Shown: positions 12,231 through 22,879 of the stretch, piece by piece
Layout: every line of letters begins with the position of its first letter
How positions within the stretch are numbered: position 1 is the stretch's first letter
Source: Icerya purchasi
Lineage: Eukaryota > Arthropoda > Insecta > Hemiptera > Monophlebidae
Assembly: GCA_039619475.1 (NCBI GenBank)
Contig: CM077115.1
Location: forward strand, 415,594,557-415,658,556
Reading direction: 5' to 3'
DNA: 64,000 nucleotides
Notes under the pieces: generated by a model
Seen by the model: the letters and a program-made list of their open reading frames with translations, nothing else
Told to the model about the DNA's origin: nothing
Databases searched by the model: none
Program-made: the position numbers and the translations under genes

Positions 12231-13692
12231 AAGTCGTTACCCACGTGGTATACAAACACATACAAAACAAAAAGTCCCATCGGTTTGCCCCAAATTTGAA
12301 GGAAGGAAGGAGAGGACAACCCGAAAGCCAACAACAAATGGAAAGACCTACCAGAGTATCACCATTAGCGGTAATAGGAGTAAGTAAGAAACAAGGTCGG
12401 AAAAACGTAATTTTATGCTACGAAAAATTAATATTTGCGGTTAATTATCGAGAACAAATGGAACAAAATACATAAAAAAATTTTAAAAATCGAAAAATAC
12501 AGAAAAATCGTAAAAACAAGATTAAACCTGTAATTAATAACGCGTATTGCAACCCCGGGCTTGAATAACAGCAGCAGAGCGCCGTGACATGCTGTCGATA
12601 ACTTTCTAGATATCCTCCTGAGGAATATTATTCCATATGTCTACCAAAGCTGGGCCCAGCTCACCTATCAAGGATACAGGCGGTTGTCGAGCTTGTCTTG
12701 TCCCAGACATGTTCGATCAGATTGAGGTCTGGACTGCAAGCTGGTCAGATCATAGTGAGAATACCTGGCCTCCTCAAGGAATTCTCTGGTGGTCAGAGCA
12801 ACGTGGGGCCGTGCGTTATCCTGTTGCAGTGGGAAACCGGCATCTACAATCGGCGCGAATGGTACAGTCAAGGAGAATGTCTTGGACTAGCATTCACCAC
12901 AAAGGATCTGTGGTGTACATGAAGCTCGGATTTCGCGTCGTTCTGTATACCACCCCATACCACCTTCGAGCCCCCAAGAAGCTTAAGTGGTTACTCGCAA
13001 ATTCCAGTCGCGTTTTTCTTTGCTGTTCTGTGAGGAACGGCCTCTCATCGCTGTTTTATAACTGCCCAAACCTTGTCCATTGAGTTGTCGTTGAACCGTC
13101 CGAGAAGTTCAGCACTAGTCGCGTTATCTTGCCTAGCGAGAATTGAAAATGTCGAGAGTGATTTGCGCAGATTCTTCGATCTCGCACATCTGTAGCTTGC
13201 GGACGACCTGTGATCTTGGCCGGTATGCGTACGAGCTAGTCGCTGAATATATATTATAAATGTGCCACACACTTCCTTCTGTTAAATTGTACTCACGAGC
13301 TACAGAGATTTCGTCCCTGACCAATGAGAGCATCAATCCTTGCTGCCACTTTCGACGATACCGACATTTTTCTAAAAAAATTACAACACCACAAACGAAA
13401 GAAATCAGTAAAAGAACACGTCCTCATTGGCATAACACGTACGGTTTTTACTTTTTTATGTGTATTTTGTTCCGTTTGTCCTCATTAATTAATTGTAAAT
13501 ATTAATTTTTCGTAGCATAAAATTGCGTTTTTTCGACCTTATCCCTTGTTTACGCTCATTGCTGCTAATGGTGATGCTCTGCTGGGTCTTTCCATTTGTT
13601 GGTGTTTTCGGGTTGTCCTTGCTTCTCTTTCAAATTTGGTGCAAATCGATGGGACTTGTTTATGTGTTCGTATACCAGGTGCGTAAAGACTT
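12231..13692 (-). mobile_element. Dead Tc1-like DNA transposon with about 240-bp inverted terminal repeats
   Basis: The left arm (12231-12475) and right arm (about 13440-13692) are inverted copies at roughly 85% identity by eye. Shared blocks include GGTATAC near the tips, CCAAATTTGAA, GACAACCCGAAA, CAACAAATGGAAAGACC, CATCACCATTAGC and the 27-base ATTTTATGCTACG...AATATTT block. The middle encodes, on the minus strand, Tc1 transposase pieces: an N-terminal helix-turn-helix part at about 13130-13336 (SVWHIYN, then SRQDNATSAELLGRF) and the catalytic block LQQDNARPHVALTTREFLEE at about 12740-12830. The reading frame is broken several times, so it is non-functional. The exact tip and TA target-site duplication could not be fixed. 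Confidence 0.75.
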
Positions 13693-13859
13693 TTGTCGCA
13701 CCTACAAGTATAAAAGAGAAAATGCAGAAATATTTGAGCGGCTTAACAATTATCAACATACCGTAGAAACTACTCGATCTATGAAGCTGAAAATTTACGT
13801 GTATCAAAAAACGATATTTTCAATTGATTACGACATAGAATTTTCTCCCCTTCAGTGAA

Positions 13860-14480
13860 TCGACAATATATTCTCTTTCCTATTAGTTTCCATGTTTTCG
13901 TTTGTTCGATCTTTATCAGCGCACTGTAGATAATGTGTTTATTCTGAACAGGAATAACATATATTGATATTAGTGTCAGGAAAATTAAACTGTTTTTCTA
14001 TTATTTAAAGTTAATAATTTTTGTCTGTCTGTCGCGAAGCAGAAAGATCACATATGCCTGAACAATTTTTTAAACTAAAAAAATTTACCTGACAATACAA
14101 ACGACTTTTTCAAATACATAAACGAAATCGGGAAAGAGACATGCAATACCGATTACTATTTCTTATTAAACTGAAATACACTTTTATAATATCCCCCCCC
14201 CCCTAATTAGCATGTAATTTAGAAGAAAAAAATTTTTTCATTCCTTTTCTGCATTTTTAATGTTCGTATTCAAAGTAGCTCAGATTTAAATATTCATTTT
14301 TTATCATTTAGATGGAAATTATTTTGTTTCGGTAATTTTTTTTTCTCTGTTTTTAATCATTTTTAGAACCATATGTTTTACATAATTGTTTTAAATTACC
14401 TAGCCATGAAAAAACTGTTGTATTTTAATTTCTACGTGTATTCAATCTTTTTTTATTAACTTTTTTTAATTTACTTATTC
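13860..14480. other. Spacer between Tc1 and mariner remnants
   Basis: AT-rich with a run of C at about 14192-14201; no feature recognised. Confidence 0.4.
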
Positions 14481-14499
14481 TTTTTTGTCACTATTATCT

Positions 14500-15400
14500 G
14501 CTTCAATCCGAGAAGTTGTCGTGAGTGGTTTCAGAAATTTAAAAACGGCGAATTTGACGTGGAAGACAAAAAACGTAGTGGAAGGCCGAAATTTACGAAG
14601 ACACAGAATTGGAAGCATTATTGGAGGAATATTCGTGCCAAACGCAAGAAGAACTTGCAATTACATTAGAAGTAACTCAACAAGAAATTTCACACCGTTT
14701 AAAATCGTTAGGAATGATTCAAAAACAAGTGGATTCCATATGAACTGAAGCCGAGAGACATTGAACGCCGACTTTGCACGTGTGAAATTCTGCTTGCCAG
14801 GCAAAAAAGCAAGGGTTTTTTGCATCGTATAGTCACTGGTGGTGAAAAGTGGATTCATTACGATAACCCAAAAAAGAGGAAATCATGGGGATCACCCGGC
14901 CATGCTTCAACATCGACAGCCAAACCTAATGTTCATGGAAAAAAAATCATGCTGTCTATTTGGTGAGATCAGCTTGGTGTCGTGTATTAAGAGTTGCTTA
15001 AACTGAACGAAAAAATTACTGGAGCTCTCTATCAAACCTAATTAATGAGATTGAATCGAGCACTTAAGTAAAAACGCGCCCATTATGACTCCAAACACAA
15101 AAAAATTATTCTTCGACATGATAATGCTCATTCGTATATTGCTGCGCCGATTAAAACCTACTTGGAAACACTTAATTGGGTGCCAGACATTGGCCCTTCC
15201 GATTATCACTTGTTCCGGTCAATGGCACAGCGCCTGTCTACGCAGCGGTTTTAATCTTATGAAGATACTAAAAATTGGGTCGCTTCATGGATAGCTTCAA
15301 AAGATGAAGAGTTCTTCCGACGTAGTATCCGAATGCTGCCAGAAAGATGGGGAAAGGTAGTAGCTAGTGATGGACAATACTTTGAATAAAAGGTAATGTA
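14500..15400 (+). pseudogene. Mariner-family transposase pseudogene
   Basis: Frames together give a mariner transposase. The N-terminal DNA-binding part is at about 14520-14740 (FDVEDKKRSGRPK-like, then ELEALLEEYSCQTQEELA, then GMIQKQ). The catalytic block reads GGEKWIHYDNPKKRKSWG at about 14840-14890. The second block LRHDNAHSYIA is at about 15112-15145, followed by PSDYHLFRSM at about 15200-15230. The C-terminus FFRRSIRMLPERWGKVVASD is at about 15310-15370, followed by GQYFE and TAA at 15388. The first catalytic Asp (normally in GDEKW) is Gly here, and sequence between the second and third Asp is shortened. Numerous stops confirm an inactive copy. Confidence 0.8.
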
Positions 15401-15649
15401 CCGTTCTTTCGCAATAAATTCCTAATTTTTGATAAAAAACGGCGGAAACTTATTTGTACACATAATAATTTTCATATTTTTTTTATTTTCCCTTTCCTGT
15501 TTAATTCTAATTTTTATTGCTAAATATACCGATTATCCGGATCGATTTTTCAAAAAAAAAAAGAAAAAGCCAAAGCACTTTTATAAAATCCATAGCTATA
15601 TGCAGTACATATCTGAATATTTATTTACATTCGCTGCAAATGAAGATGC

Positions 15650-16590
15650 TGTGAAATTTTTAAAACTTGGTTTCACTAAGAGTTTGCGCCTGCAGTTGCG
15701 AAACATTTGTCCAATAAACAGTTACCGAGAAAAGCAATCCTTATTCTCTACAACGCACCTTCCCATCCGGCAACTAAGGAGTTACAGGATGGTGATATAA
15801 AGGCAATGTTTCTTCTAGCAAACGTTACATTGGTTTGTCAACCCATGGATCAAAAAATTCTAGATGCCTTAAAAGGAAATATCGACGCTGCCTTCTCACT
15901 AGATTAATATTAAGCGTTGAAACTTATGAGGACTGTCCAGGTTGCTTTAAAATCAGTTGATATACTTGATGTTATCACTTGGTTATCTGAGGATAGAAAG
16001 AGATTAGTTCTATAGCATTAATGTGGTTGTGGAAAATATTATTAGATCATAAACTCAGTGACAAATAGGGTGAAATTTACCAACAATGTGATCTGCACAG
16101 TTCAAAAGACAACGAGAAGATTGTTTCTCTAATGAAAAATATTCCAGGATTTAAAACGGGTAATGCGGATGACGTTACAGAATGGATGGGCAACGATGAG
16201 ATCGAAGAAACGGCAGATGAGGATATTGTGGCCATGGTACTCAACGAGGATCCAGTTGAAGAAAATATGGATAACGAGCCCCTTCAAAGTGTTATACCAC
16301 ATGATGAAGGACTGAAAGCGATCGAAGTAACGCTGGAGTACATTACTCAACAGAAAGAAGCGTCACCGGCTGGTATAATTTGTTTACGCAAGTGGCGAGA
16401 TATATCGGTAAAGAAGAGAATGCCGCGAAAAACACCGACTTCTTTAAAAACTAGTTCATGTACCGTAAATTAATTTTCATGTTTACTTTTTTATAGGATA
16501 AGTTAATTTTCATTTTTTCATTTAATTTACAGTATTTAACCTTGAACTTCGGCATATCCGGATTTTTTTCTATTAGTTGCGAGTCGACTG
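15650..16590 (+). pseudogene. Tigger/pogo-like (jerky-type) transposase, internally deleted
   Basis: Catalytic-domain pieces lie at 15650-15905: a TWFHEEFAPAVAKHLS-like stretch (frame-broken), then LPRKAILILYNAPSHPATKE, then VCQPMDQKILDALK. The Asp expected in LLLDNAPSHP is Tyr. The C-terminal part is open at 16132-16473 (acidic; ends RKWRDISVKKRMPRK). The right end at about 16590 shows TATCCGGAT and then GTTGCGAGTCGACTG before a TA. TTATCCGGAT with a similar neighbourhood lies in inverted orientation at about 15533-15545, so the left part survives only as a stub. The DNA-binding N-terminus is missing. Confidence 0.75.
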
Positions 16591-16639
16591 TATATATATA
16601 TATATAAAGTAAAGTAAGTCCCAAACCCTTGACAGGGCG

Positions 16640-16794
16640 CTTTCGGAGATAGTGAAGCTAGGGTTTACAATATACTAAGCCCAATGGTACTAATACGAGT
16701 AGGGGGGGCAGTTCCTTTCTCTCGGCCGCCTATACTTTCCCAGATTTCTCTGGTGCACAATTATTTCAAGTTGGTTAAACCTGGGAATGACTTG

Positions 16795-16845
<51 letters not shown>

Positions 16846-17041
16846 AACTCGGTCATTTTGGCTTCGCAAGGGGCTGTGCCCCTTGACCCCTCTTGCTTTC
16901 ATTTCTATCTCTTTCTCTGCTATACTTTGTATAAACGTTACATAAAATTGGGACATTTTTTCTAATGGGGGGTAGCCTAAGAATTACGTTGTAATTAATA
17001 GTTATTGTCTGGAACTAATGGATCCTTTAAATGCATAAAAT
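16640..17041. repeat. Dispersed repeat, copy 1 (with AT microsatellite)
   Basis: A (TA)n run at about 16797-16836 is followed by AACTCGG(T/C)CATTTTGGC at 16847, a block through TATACTTTGTATAAA, and a second block from ACATAAAATTGGGACATTTT to AAATGCATAAAAT at 17040. Both blocks recur in the same order and orientation at 22430-22860 with about 93-95% identity by eye. A shortened relative (GGGACATTTTTTGTAATGGG...) is at 12137-12185. Probably a non-autonomous transposon; no coding capacity. Confidence 0.6.
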
Positions 17042-17049
17042 GTGACAAA

Positions 17050-17650
17050 TACATATCCATTCTTTTCGGTCCTGGGCCACCAAGATTGCCCCTTTAATCA
17101 TACCCAGTCGGGATCCAAGCATTGTAAGAGTGGTCTTGCCTTTCCTCTTATGTTTGATATTTTCCTCAACGACATCGTCTTTTCCAAATTGTTTGTTCCA
17201 TGCCTCACGATGCGCTCAAACAGCTCGAGATTCGTTTCTCGCAGATTACACTCAGCCTATTTGGCTAGCTAATTTTGTTTATTACAGCGAAATTAGTCTT
17301 ACATGTTATCCATTCTCGGTTCATCTGTTACTTTTATTGTCCACCGCCGTGTATAGTACAATTGGAAAAATATTTTTTTCTAGTATCTAAGGGAATTTCT
17401 GAACTGCAAACAATAGATTGGAGACGTGCCATTGTATTCCATCCAAGAAATATTCTTCATTTTAATTTTTTGCATGAGCCACCTTCTGTTTTGATTATGG
17501 AAATCCAAGTACACATAGTGATCTACCAGTTCAAAATTTCTGAGGATGGATTCATTATTTACGTCATTAGATCTATTTAATATCATTAGCTTGGTTTTTT
17601 GTTTGATATTGATGTGTAATACATACTGTTCATTAACCATTTTCAAATGT
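17050..17650 (-). pseudogene. LINE reverse-transcriptase C-terminal remnant
   Basis: On the minus strand the ORF at 17646-17380 has the pattern that follows the YADD block in RTE-like LINEs (LHINIKQKTKLMILNR, then a FELVDHYVYL segment in the position of the usual RYKYLG). Further downstream (about 17150-17050) GAILVAQDRKEWICI resembles the terminal AQDRxxWR motif. Intervening sequence is frame-broken. Short and old, so the clade is uncertain. Confidence 0.5.
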
Positions 17651-18220
17651 CTATTTCATCAGCCCCTGAAGGAAAAATTTATGATAAAATATGGTGTCGG
17701 ATAATTGTGTATAATTCGTGTAAATTGTGTATCAGCGCTCCCGAAGTTGTGTACACTCATAATTCTGGGAAACGTAGGTTATAATAATTAATATTTAGCT
17801 AATATATATTGTGAAAATACGGGGATGTATGTGATACGTTTTTAACGCAATGAATATCATTTTTAATTATATACATACATATATAAAATAGATTCCTCAA
17901 AGTTCACCAATGGAAACCACCCGGGCATTAAGACGATGCCATTCTATAATTCTTATAGAAGAGTAGGTTCCACTTAATTTAAGGTTTGTGTAAGAATTTC
18001 TATTAAAGCTCCAGTTACACAAAAACATTATGTACATTATAAATTTTCATACTGCTTCCTTACACAGTTTGTATATGTTCGCTACAAAATTCAAATTTGT
18101 AATTTCATGGATGAATATGATACAAAACTTATTTTGTTGTAGTGATAGAAGGTGTAAATATAACTTCTTTAGTTTTGATGTATGAGCCTTACGCTAACAG
18201 TATATGTATGTAAGCGTAAA
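17650..18220. other. Unassigned AT-rich stretch
   Basis: No ORF or repeat was recognised between the LINE remnant and the tandem repeat. Confidence 0.4.
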
Positions 18221-18224
18221 TTAG

Positions 18225-18580
18225 GAAGCCCTTAAATTACTTTTTTTCAAATTTGTTTTTATTATAACGTAAAGGAAAGTATATATACACAAATATTAGT
18301 ACACAATGTACACATTTATATACAGTTATATGGTAGCACACTTTTTTTCGTAAATTTCATCATGGATGGGGGGCTACTAAATTTGTTTTTTGTTCTTATT
18401 ATAACAGTGGAAGGGAGTGTACAAAATTTCGGGAATATTGATACACAATTTACACAAAATTGTACACAATTATACAGTGTCATATTTTTTCGTTAATTTC
18501 GCTGTGGGAGAGCTAGTCCGTAAATTTGTTTTTATTATAGCGGCGGAGGAGAGTGTACACAAATTTTTGAATGTAAATTA
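18225..18580. repeat. Degenerate tandem repeat, about 135-140 bp unit, 2.5-3 copies
   Basis: The block AAATTTGTTTTTATTATA followed by a purine-rich G(A/G)AGGGAGTGTAC-like segment and TACACAA motifs occurs at about 18247, 18380 and 18522. Copies end in TTTTTTCGT(A/T)AATTTC. Considerable divergence between copies suggests age. Confidence 0.6.
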
Positions 18581-18599
18581 TAAAAACACCTACTAGTGT

Positions 18600-19620
18600 A
18601 GGGGATACTACTATCCATCTTCATGGTGTGTATAAACAATCAAAATTAAAACAACAATAATAAATCCGTCAACAATAAAAACATGAAGTTACCATAACAT
18701 CATCTTGATGCGCGGTATGTATGCCAGTATTTCAATTAGAATGTTCGAACTTTATTTTGCTGTATCGAAATGGGAAATATTAAAAACCTGAAATGAGAAA
18801 TATTGAGTCAATTTCAGTAGAGTTCGTAGGTGGAATTCAAAAATAGTGTAAAATGTATCAGTAGAATTTAATATTCTACAATGAAGATAAACAACGTTAT
18901 ACACGACAATAGACGTTAATGAAGTGTTCGTACTGCTGACACAATAGTCCACTATCACAAAAAGTTAACATATACATTCCATTATTATTTGGTTATCACT
19001 TGTTTTCCCGTTTTCTATTCAATTTTATAAATTTTGACTGGTTAATCTTTTTTTGATATCAATACTCCTATCATTTTTGCAAAAAAAGATTACACAAATT
19101 ACAATAGATAGAAGCTTAAAAGAGCCGTGCGTTCTGCGCAATTGGACCATTAGTTAATTCCTTGGGTTACTTCGCGGAATGCCCAAGTTCATGGGGTAAA
19201 TAAAGAAAGCAAAATAATTTCGGGAAAAATTAAATAATATCTAAATACAGAGGGGAATGCTTTATTTGAAATATTGCAAAAGGAACGAGAAAATAGCTCT
19301 ATTGCAAATATCGTAAAAATTTACACATTTGCCCAATAGCAGCCGTTATATGCTAAACACTCTAATTCCGGTCACAGTGGAATTCGGCCCGCAAGTGTGG
19401 ACACAACACTCTTCCGGAATTTATTTTCGTCAGTGATTGTCAAGTATTGTTTTATGTGAGAAATTAATTAAAAGTTATTTTATATTGAATTGAATTAATT
19501 TTAAAAGTATTTTTAATAAAAAAAGAAAAGGAGGTATTATGTTAATGATAAACATATATACATTGTAAGGGGGATTGCGTATTTTTAGCGTTGTCGCTTT
19601 ATGTGTAAAAGGTACTCTCG
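18600..19620. other. Unassigned stretch
   Basis: AT-rich; no coding or repeat structure recognised apart from chance ORFs. Confidence 0.4.
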
Positions 19621-19624
19621 AGTA

Positions 19625-19933
19625 TAAATAGACACGGGCGTCGCCAGCGGGGAGCAGGGGGGCAGCTGCCCCCCTGGAGCCTTGAAACTTTTTAATCAAC
19701 AGGCCATGATGAGTATTCATAGGCGCATAATCATGGACAATTTGCCAGAAACCCACGAAAATTATGTTTTAATTAAGATTTTATTCTTGTTTAATAAAAT
19801 ATTAAACCTTTACAACTTATAAATTTTATTTTTCCTATAACTCTATCCTCTTTATATCATCTTGCCCCCCTGGCGGCTAGCAACTCATCTTGCCCTCCCC
19901 GGCTCATCGGCTGGCGACGCCCTTGTAAATAGA
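19625..19933. mobile_element. hAT-type MITE with perfect 8-bp target-site duplication
   Basis: The element spans 19633-19925 (293 bp). Its ends are inverted: CACGGGCGTCGCCAGC at the left, and CAAGGGCGTCGCCAGC read inward from the right. It is flanked by TAAATAGA at 19625-19632 and 19926-19933, an exact 8-bp duplication as hAT transposons make. The interior has C-rich blocks near both ends and no coding capacity. The end sequence recalls hAT elements with GGGCGNCGCCAG tips. Confidence 0.9.
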
Positions 19934-20221
19934 TGTAAGAAATGCGTACTTTTTAACAAATACGGTTGTTTATCAAAAAATTAAAATGGCTGCTTAGTTA
20001 AAAATTGGCTTCCTCACGTTTTAAATAATCCTTTTATTTTTTTAAATTAAACATGCGTTTAATTTTCTTTCCGTTTTTGGTCTGCAATTTGTGGACCTTA
20101 TTTGAAATGAATATTAATTTTACTATCTTTTAAAGTGGAACATTCGCTGTAAAATATATGTATGTATTACAGACCAGCAGAGTGAACGATCCTTTTTACT
20201 GTAGATATACATCGGTGCCTA

Positions 20222-20478
20222 TTGGCGTACCCAGGATTTGTCCCATGGGGGGGGGGGCAAAAGTAAAGGCGGAGGTCGAACATGTTTGGTATATCTATAC
20301 CTCTCTCTCTTCTCCTAGTTATATATTTATTTTTGTGTAAAATGTGTTATTTAAAAACACTTTATATTTTTATCAAATATTAATTTCTACTGTCAACAAT
20401 TTTTCCATTATTAACAGTGTCCGTTTATTCTCCCTGGGGGGAGATGCAGTCGCGTAGCACAGCCCTTGGGTGCGCCAA
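20222..20478. repeat. Possible short inverted-repeat element
   Basis: TTGGCGTACCCAGG at 20222 is matched in inverted orientation by TTGGCGCACCCAAGG ending at 20478 (13 of the first 15 bases agree). A G-run follows the left arm (20250-20258) and another precedes the right arm. No convincing target-site duplication was found, so this is a tentative MITE. Confidence 0.35.
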
Positions 20479-20489
20479 CGTCTGTGATG

Positions 20490-21940
20490 TTTAATATCGC
20501 GAATAATTTTAAGGAAACTTTCTACAGAATGTAATTTACTGCATTTCATATATCATTTGAGAGGGAATTATAAATTATATTACCACCTTTTTTTCGTTTA
20601 CGTGTTTTAATTATTTTATCATTTTTACTCTTGTTTTTTTTTTTTTTTTTCTTCGCTATAATGAATTATTAATAGAATTAATCTTCCTAAAATTTTTGGC
20701 TGATACAAGTGTAACTATAGTTACCAAAATTTCGGTTGTCGAGTTTTTGTTTGCGCCTAAAAGTAACTATTTTATTAAATTATATACTTTCTTCATTTTA
20801 CTAAAAAACATTGAAACATGGAATGTTTTTAGTAATCAAATAATTGAAAATACATTTCCATACCTGTGATGATTCATGTTTCTTTTTTTTTTTTTTTTTT
20901 GAGAAAATACATAAATTTTTAATACAGAGATTTGTACAAAAATTATGGCCATTTTTTATTTCATGTTTGCTCTTTATGAAAAATTGAATGTAATCTTGGA
21001 ATCATTCATTTCCAAATCGACAATTCCACCATAACCAGATCTTGCCAAACCTTGCGATAAGATGGGATTTTTAGTTTGTCAGAATTTCATAACGTTAATG
21101 AAAAGAAAGAATAGGTCAACACAATAAGTATACAACATGTTTCATTTTCACTAATATATAAAATGCAAAGACTGATTTACATTTGTTTAACAGAACTAAT
21201 GTGATACTAAGTAAAGGTTGATGATGGTGTTTTTCAGCGTCTTTTCCTCGCTGGCAGCATATCTTTTTTTCGTCTTCAGTAGTTGTTTTAAAGAAAAAGA
21301 AGTATCAATTGAAAACTTATTCTAGATCTTTTATGGTTTTGCGGCGTTGGCGTGAACGTGTCTCATCCACTCTACAAACATCAAAATTTTATTCTTTCTT
21401 CATCAGAATTGAAAATTGCTATGCTAGTGTAAATAATTTGCGACGAAACGAAATTGAAATATGTACTTTACATATTATGTATTATGATAAAATAATACTT
21501 ATTAGTATTAAAATTAATTTTTTATATAAAATTCGTTAAAATTTCGTTATTTTCTACATCATTTTTTTTACAATGAAAAAAAAAAAAAAAAAAAAAAGAC
21601 AAAACAACATGACGCAAAATTTTTTTCGACCTTCAGCCCAAAAGCATTCAATGTGAAAAGGTAAAAAAGCGTCTCTCAAAATTCGGTTTCGGGAAAATAA
21701 TTTATAACCATCAGATTGGCATTCAAAATGATCGTTATAAAGCGCAACGGTGCGTTTTGTTTAAAAGGAATACGCACTCCTTTGCGTATTTTTATGTTGT
21801 CGGTTTCGCGATAATATTTTTTAAACTGAATATTATTCAAAAAACAAATATAATCTGCTATCCGAGTATGTTTTCATTATTTACATAAATCTGTAGCGCA
21901 TACGCATTTATATCGTGCAATAAAAATGCTCCCCATTAAA
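20490..21940. other. Unassigned AT-rich stretch with homopolymers
   Basis: T runs at about 20636-20650 and 20883-20900, and an A run at about 21576-21597. The ORF at 21309-21539 has no recognisable motif. Confidence 0.4.
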
Positions 21941-21946
21941 GATTTA

Positions 21947-22290
21947 CGATGGTTCAGTGGCGGATTTAGGCCTAGGCCCGTGAGGCTTGAACCAAGGGCG
22001 GTAACATTTGAGGGGCGCGAAAATTTAAAAGGTGCCTGAACCCAAAAGTTTCTTTTCGGTCTCTTAAAAGTCGGAAGTTTTTCGTGAACGATAACATATC
22101 TTGTGATTTCATGTATCGAAGAATAATATATTTTTATCGTAATTAAAGTAAGTTTATCATGCGCATGTAAGAATTGTTGATTTTGACTTTAAAAATTGTT
22201 ATCGAAACCCATCGACTTTTTTTTCATTACAAGAAAGGCGGCATACCAGCCTAGGGCGTCATCACCATCAAATTCATCACTGCGATGTCT
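21947..22290. mobile_element. Degenerate hAT-like MITE
   Basis: Left tip CAGTGGCGGATTTAGGCCTAGG at 21955 resembles known hAT-type ends. The right tip read inward from 22282 is CAGTGATGAATTTG, and GCCTAGG also recurs near the right end. Flanks CGATGGTT (21947-21954) and CGATGTCT (22283-22290) agree at 6 of 8 positions, consistent with an old 8-bp duplication. No coding capacity. Confidence 0.5.
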
Positions 22291-22424
22291 TATGAATAAA
22301 ACACTGATTTTTGATATAGAAATACACTTAAAAAATCATCGAATCTTTCGGCATTGCGCAAGCTTCTTTTCACAAACATACAAAAGTGACCGTTTATCTG
22401 CAATTAAGCATTTCATTTTTTCAA

Positions 22425-22860
22425 TATATATATATAAACTCGGCCATTTTGGCCTCGTAAGGGGCTTTGCCTCTTGATCCCTTTTGCTTTCATTTCTGTC
22501 TCTTTCTCTTCTATACTTTGTATAAAATGATCAAAATTTACAACGTAATTCTTACTGGCATCAACACAAAAAAAATAACATAATCCAAAAATCCTATCCT
22601 AACATTTAACTTTCATTATATAAAATTAAGACATTTTTTTGTTACATTTTTCGTTACATAATTCATTAAATAAAATTGTGACATTTTTTAAATAGTAATA
22701 ACCAAAATCCTATAAAATATAACAAACGTTACATAAAATTAGGACATTTTGCGTTACATAAAATTGGGACATTTTTTCTAATGGAGGGTAGCCTAAGAAT
22801 TACTTTGTAATTAATAGTTATTGTCTGGAACTAATGGATCCTTTAAATGCATAAAATATA
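22425..22860. repeat. Dispersed repeat, copy 2
   Basis: Carries the same two blocks as 16841-17041 in the same order: AACTCGGCCATTTTGGC onward at 22437, and ACATAAAATTGGGACATTTT onward at 22755. Here the blocks are separated by about 230 bp rich in short ACATTTT/TTACATAAAAT repeats that copy 1 lacks, so either copy 1 has a deletion or copy 2 an expansion. Confidence 0.6.
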
Positions 22861-22879
22861 ATATGCACAATATACAGTA

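Noticed and set aside
12637..13083. 148-codon plus-strand ORF
   Set aside because: It is antisense to the Tc1 transposase, whose motifs are on the minus strand.
15429..15800. 123-codon ORF with hydrophobic N-terminus suggesting a membrane protein
   Set aside because: The hydrophobic part is AT-rich flank, and the remainder is an out-of-frame reading of the Tigger-like transposase.
16684..16965. ORFs on both strands with Tyr-Ile repeats
   Set aside because: They are translations of the (TA)n microsatellite.
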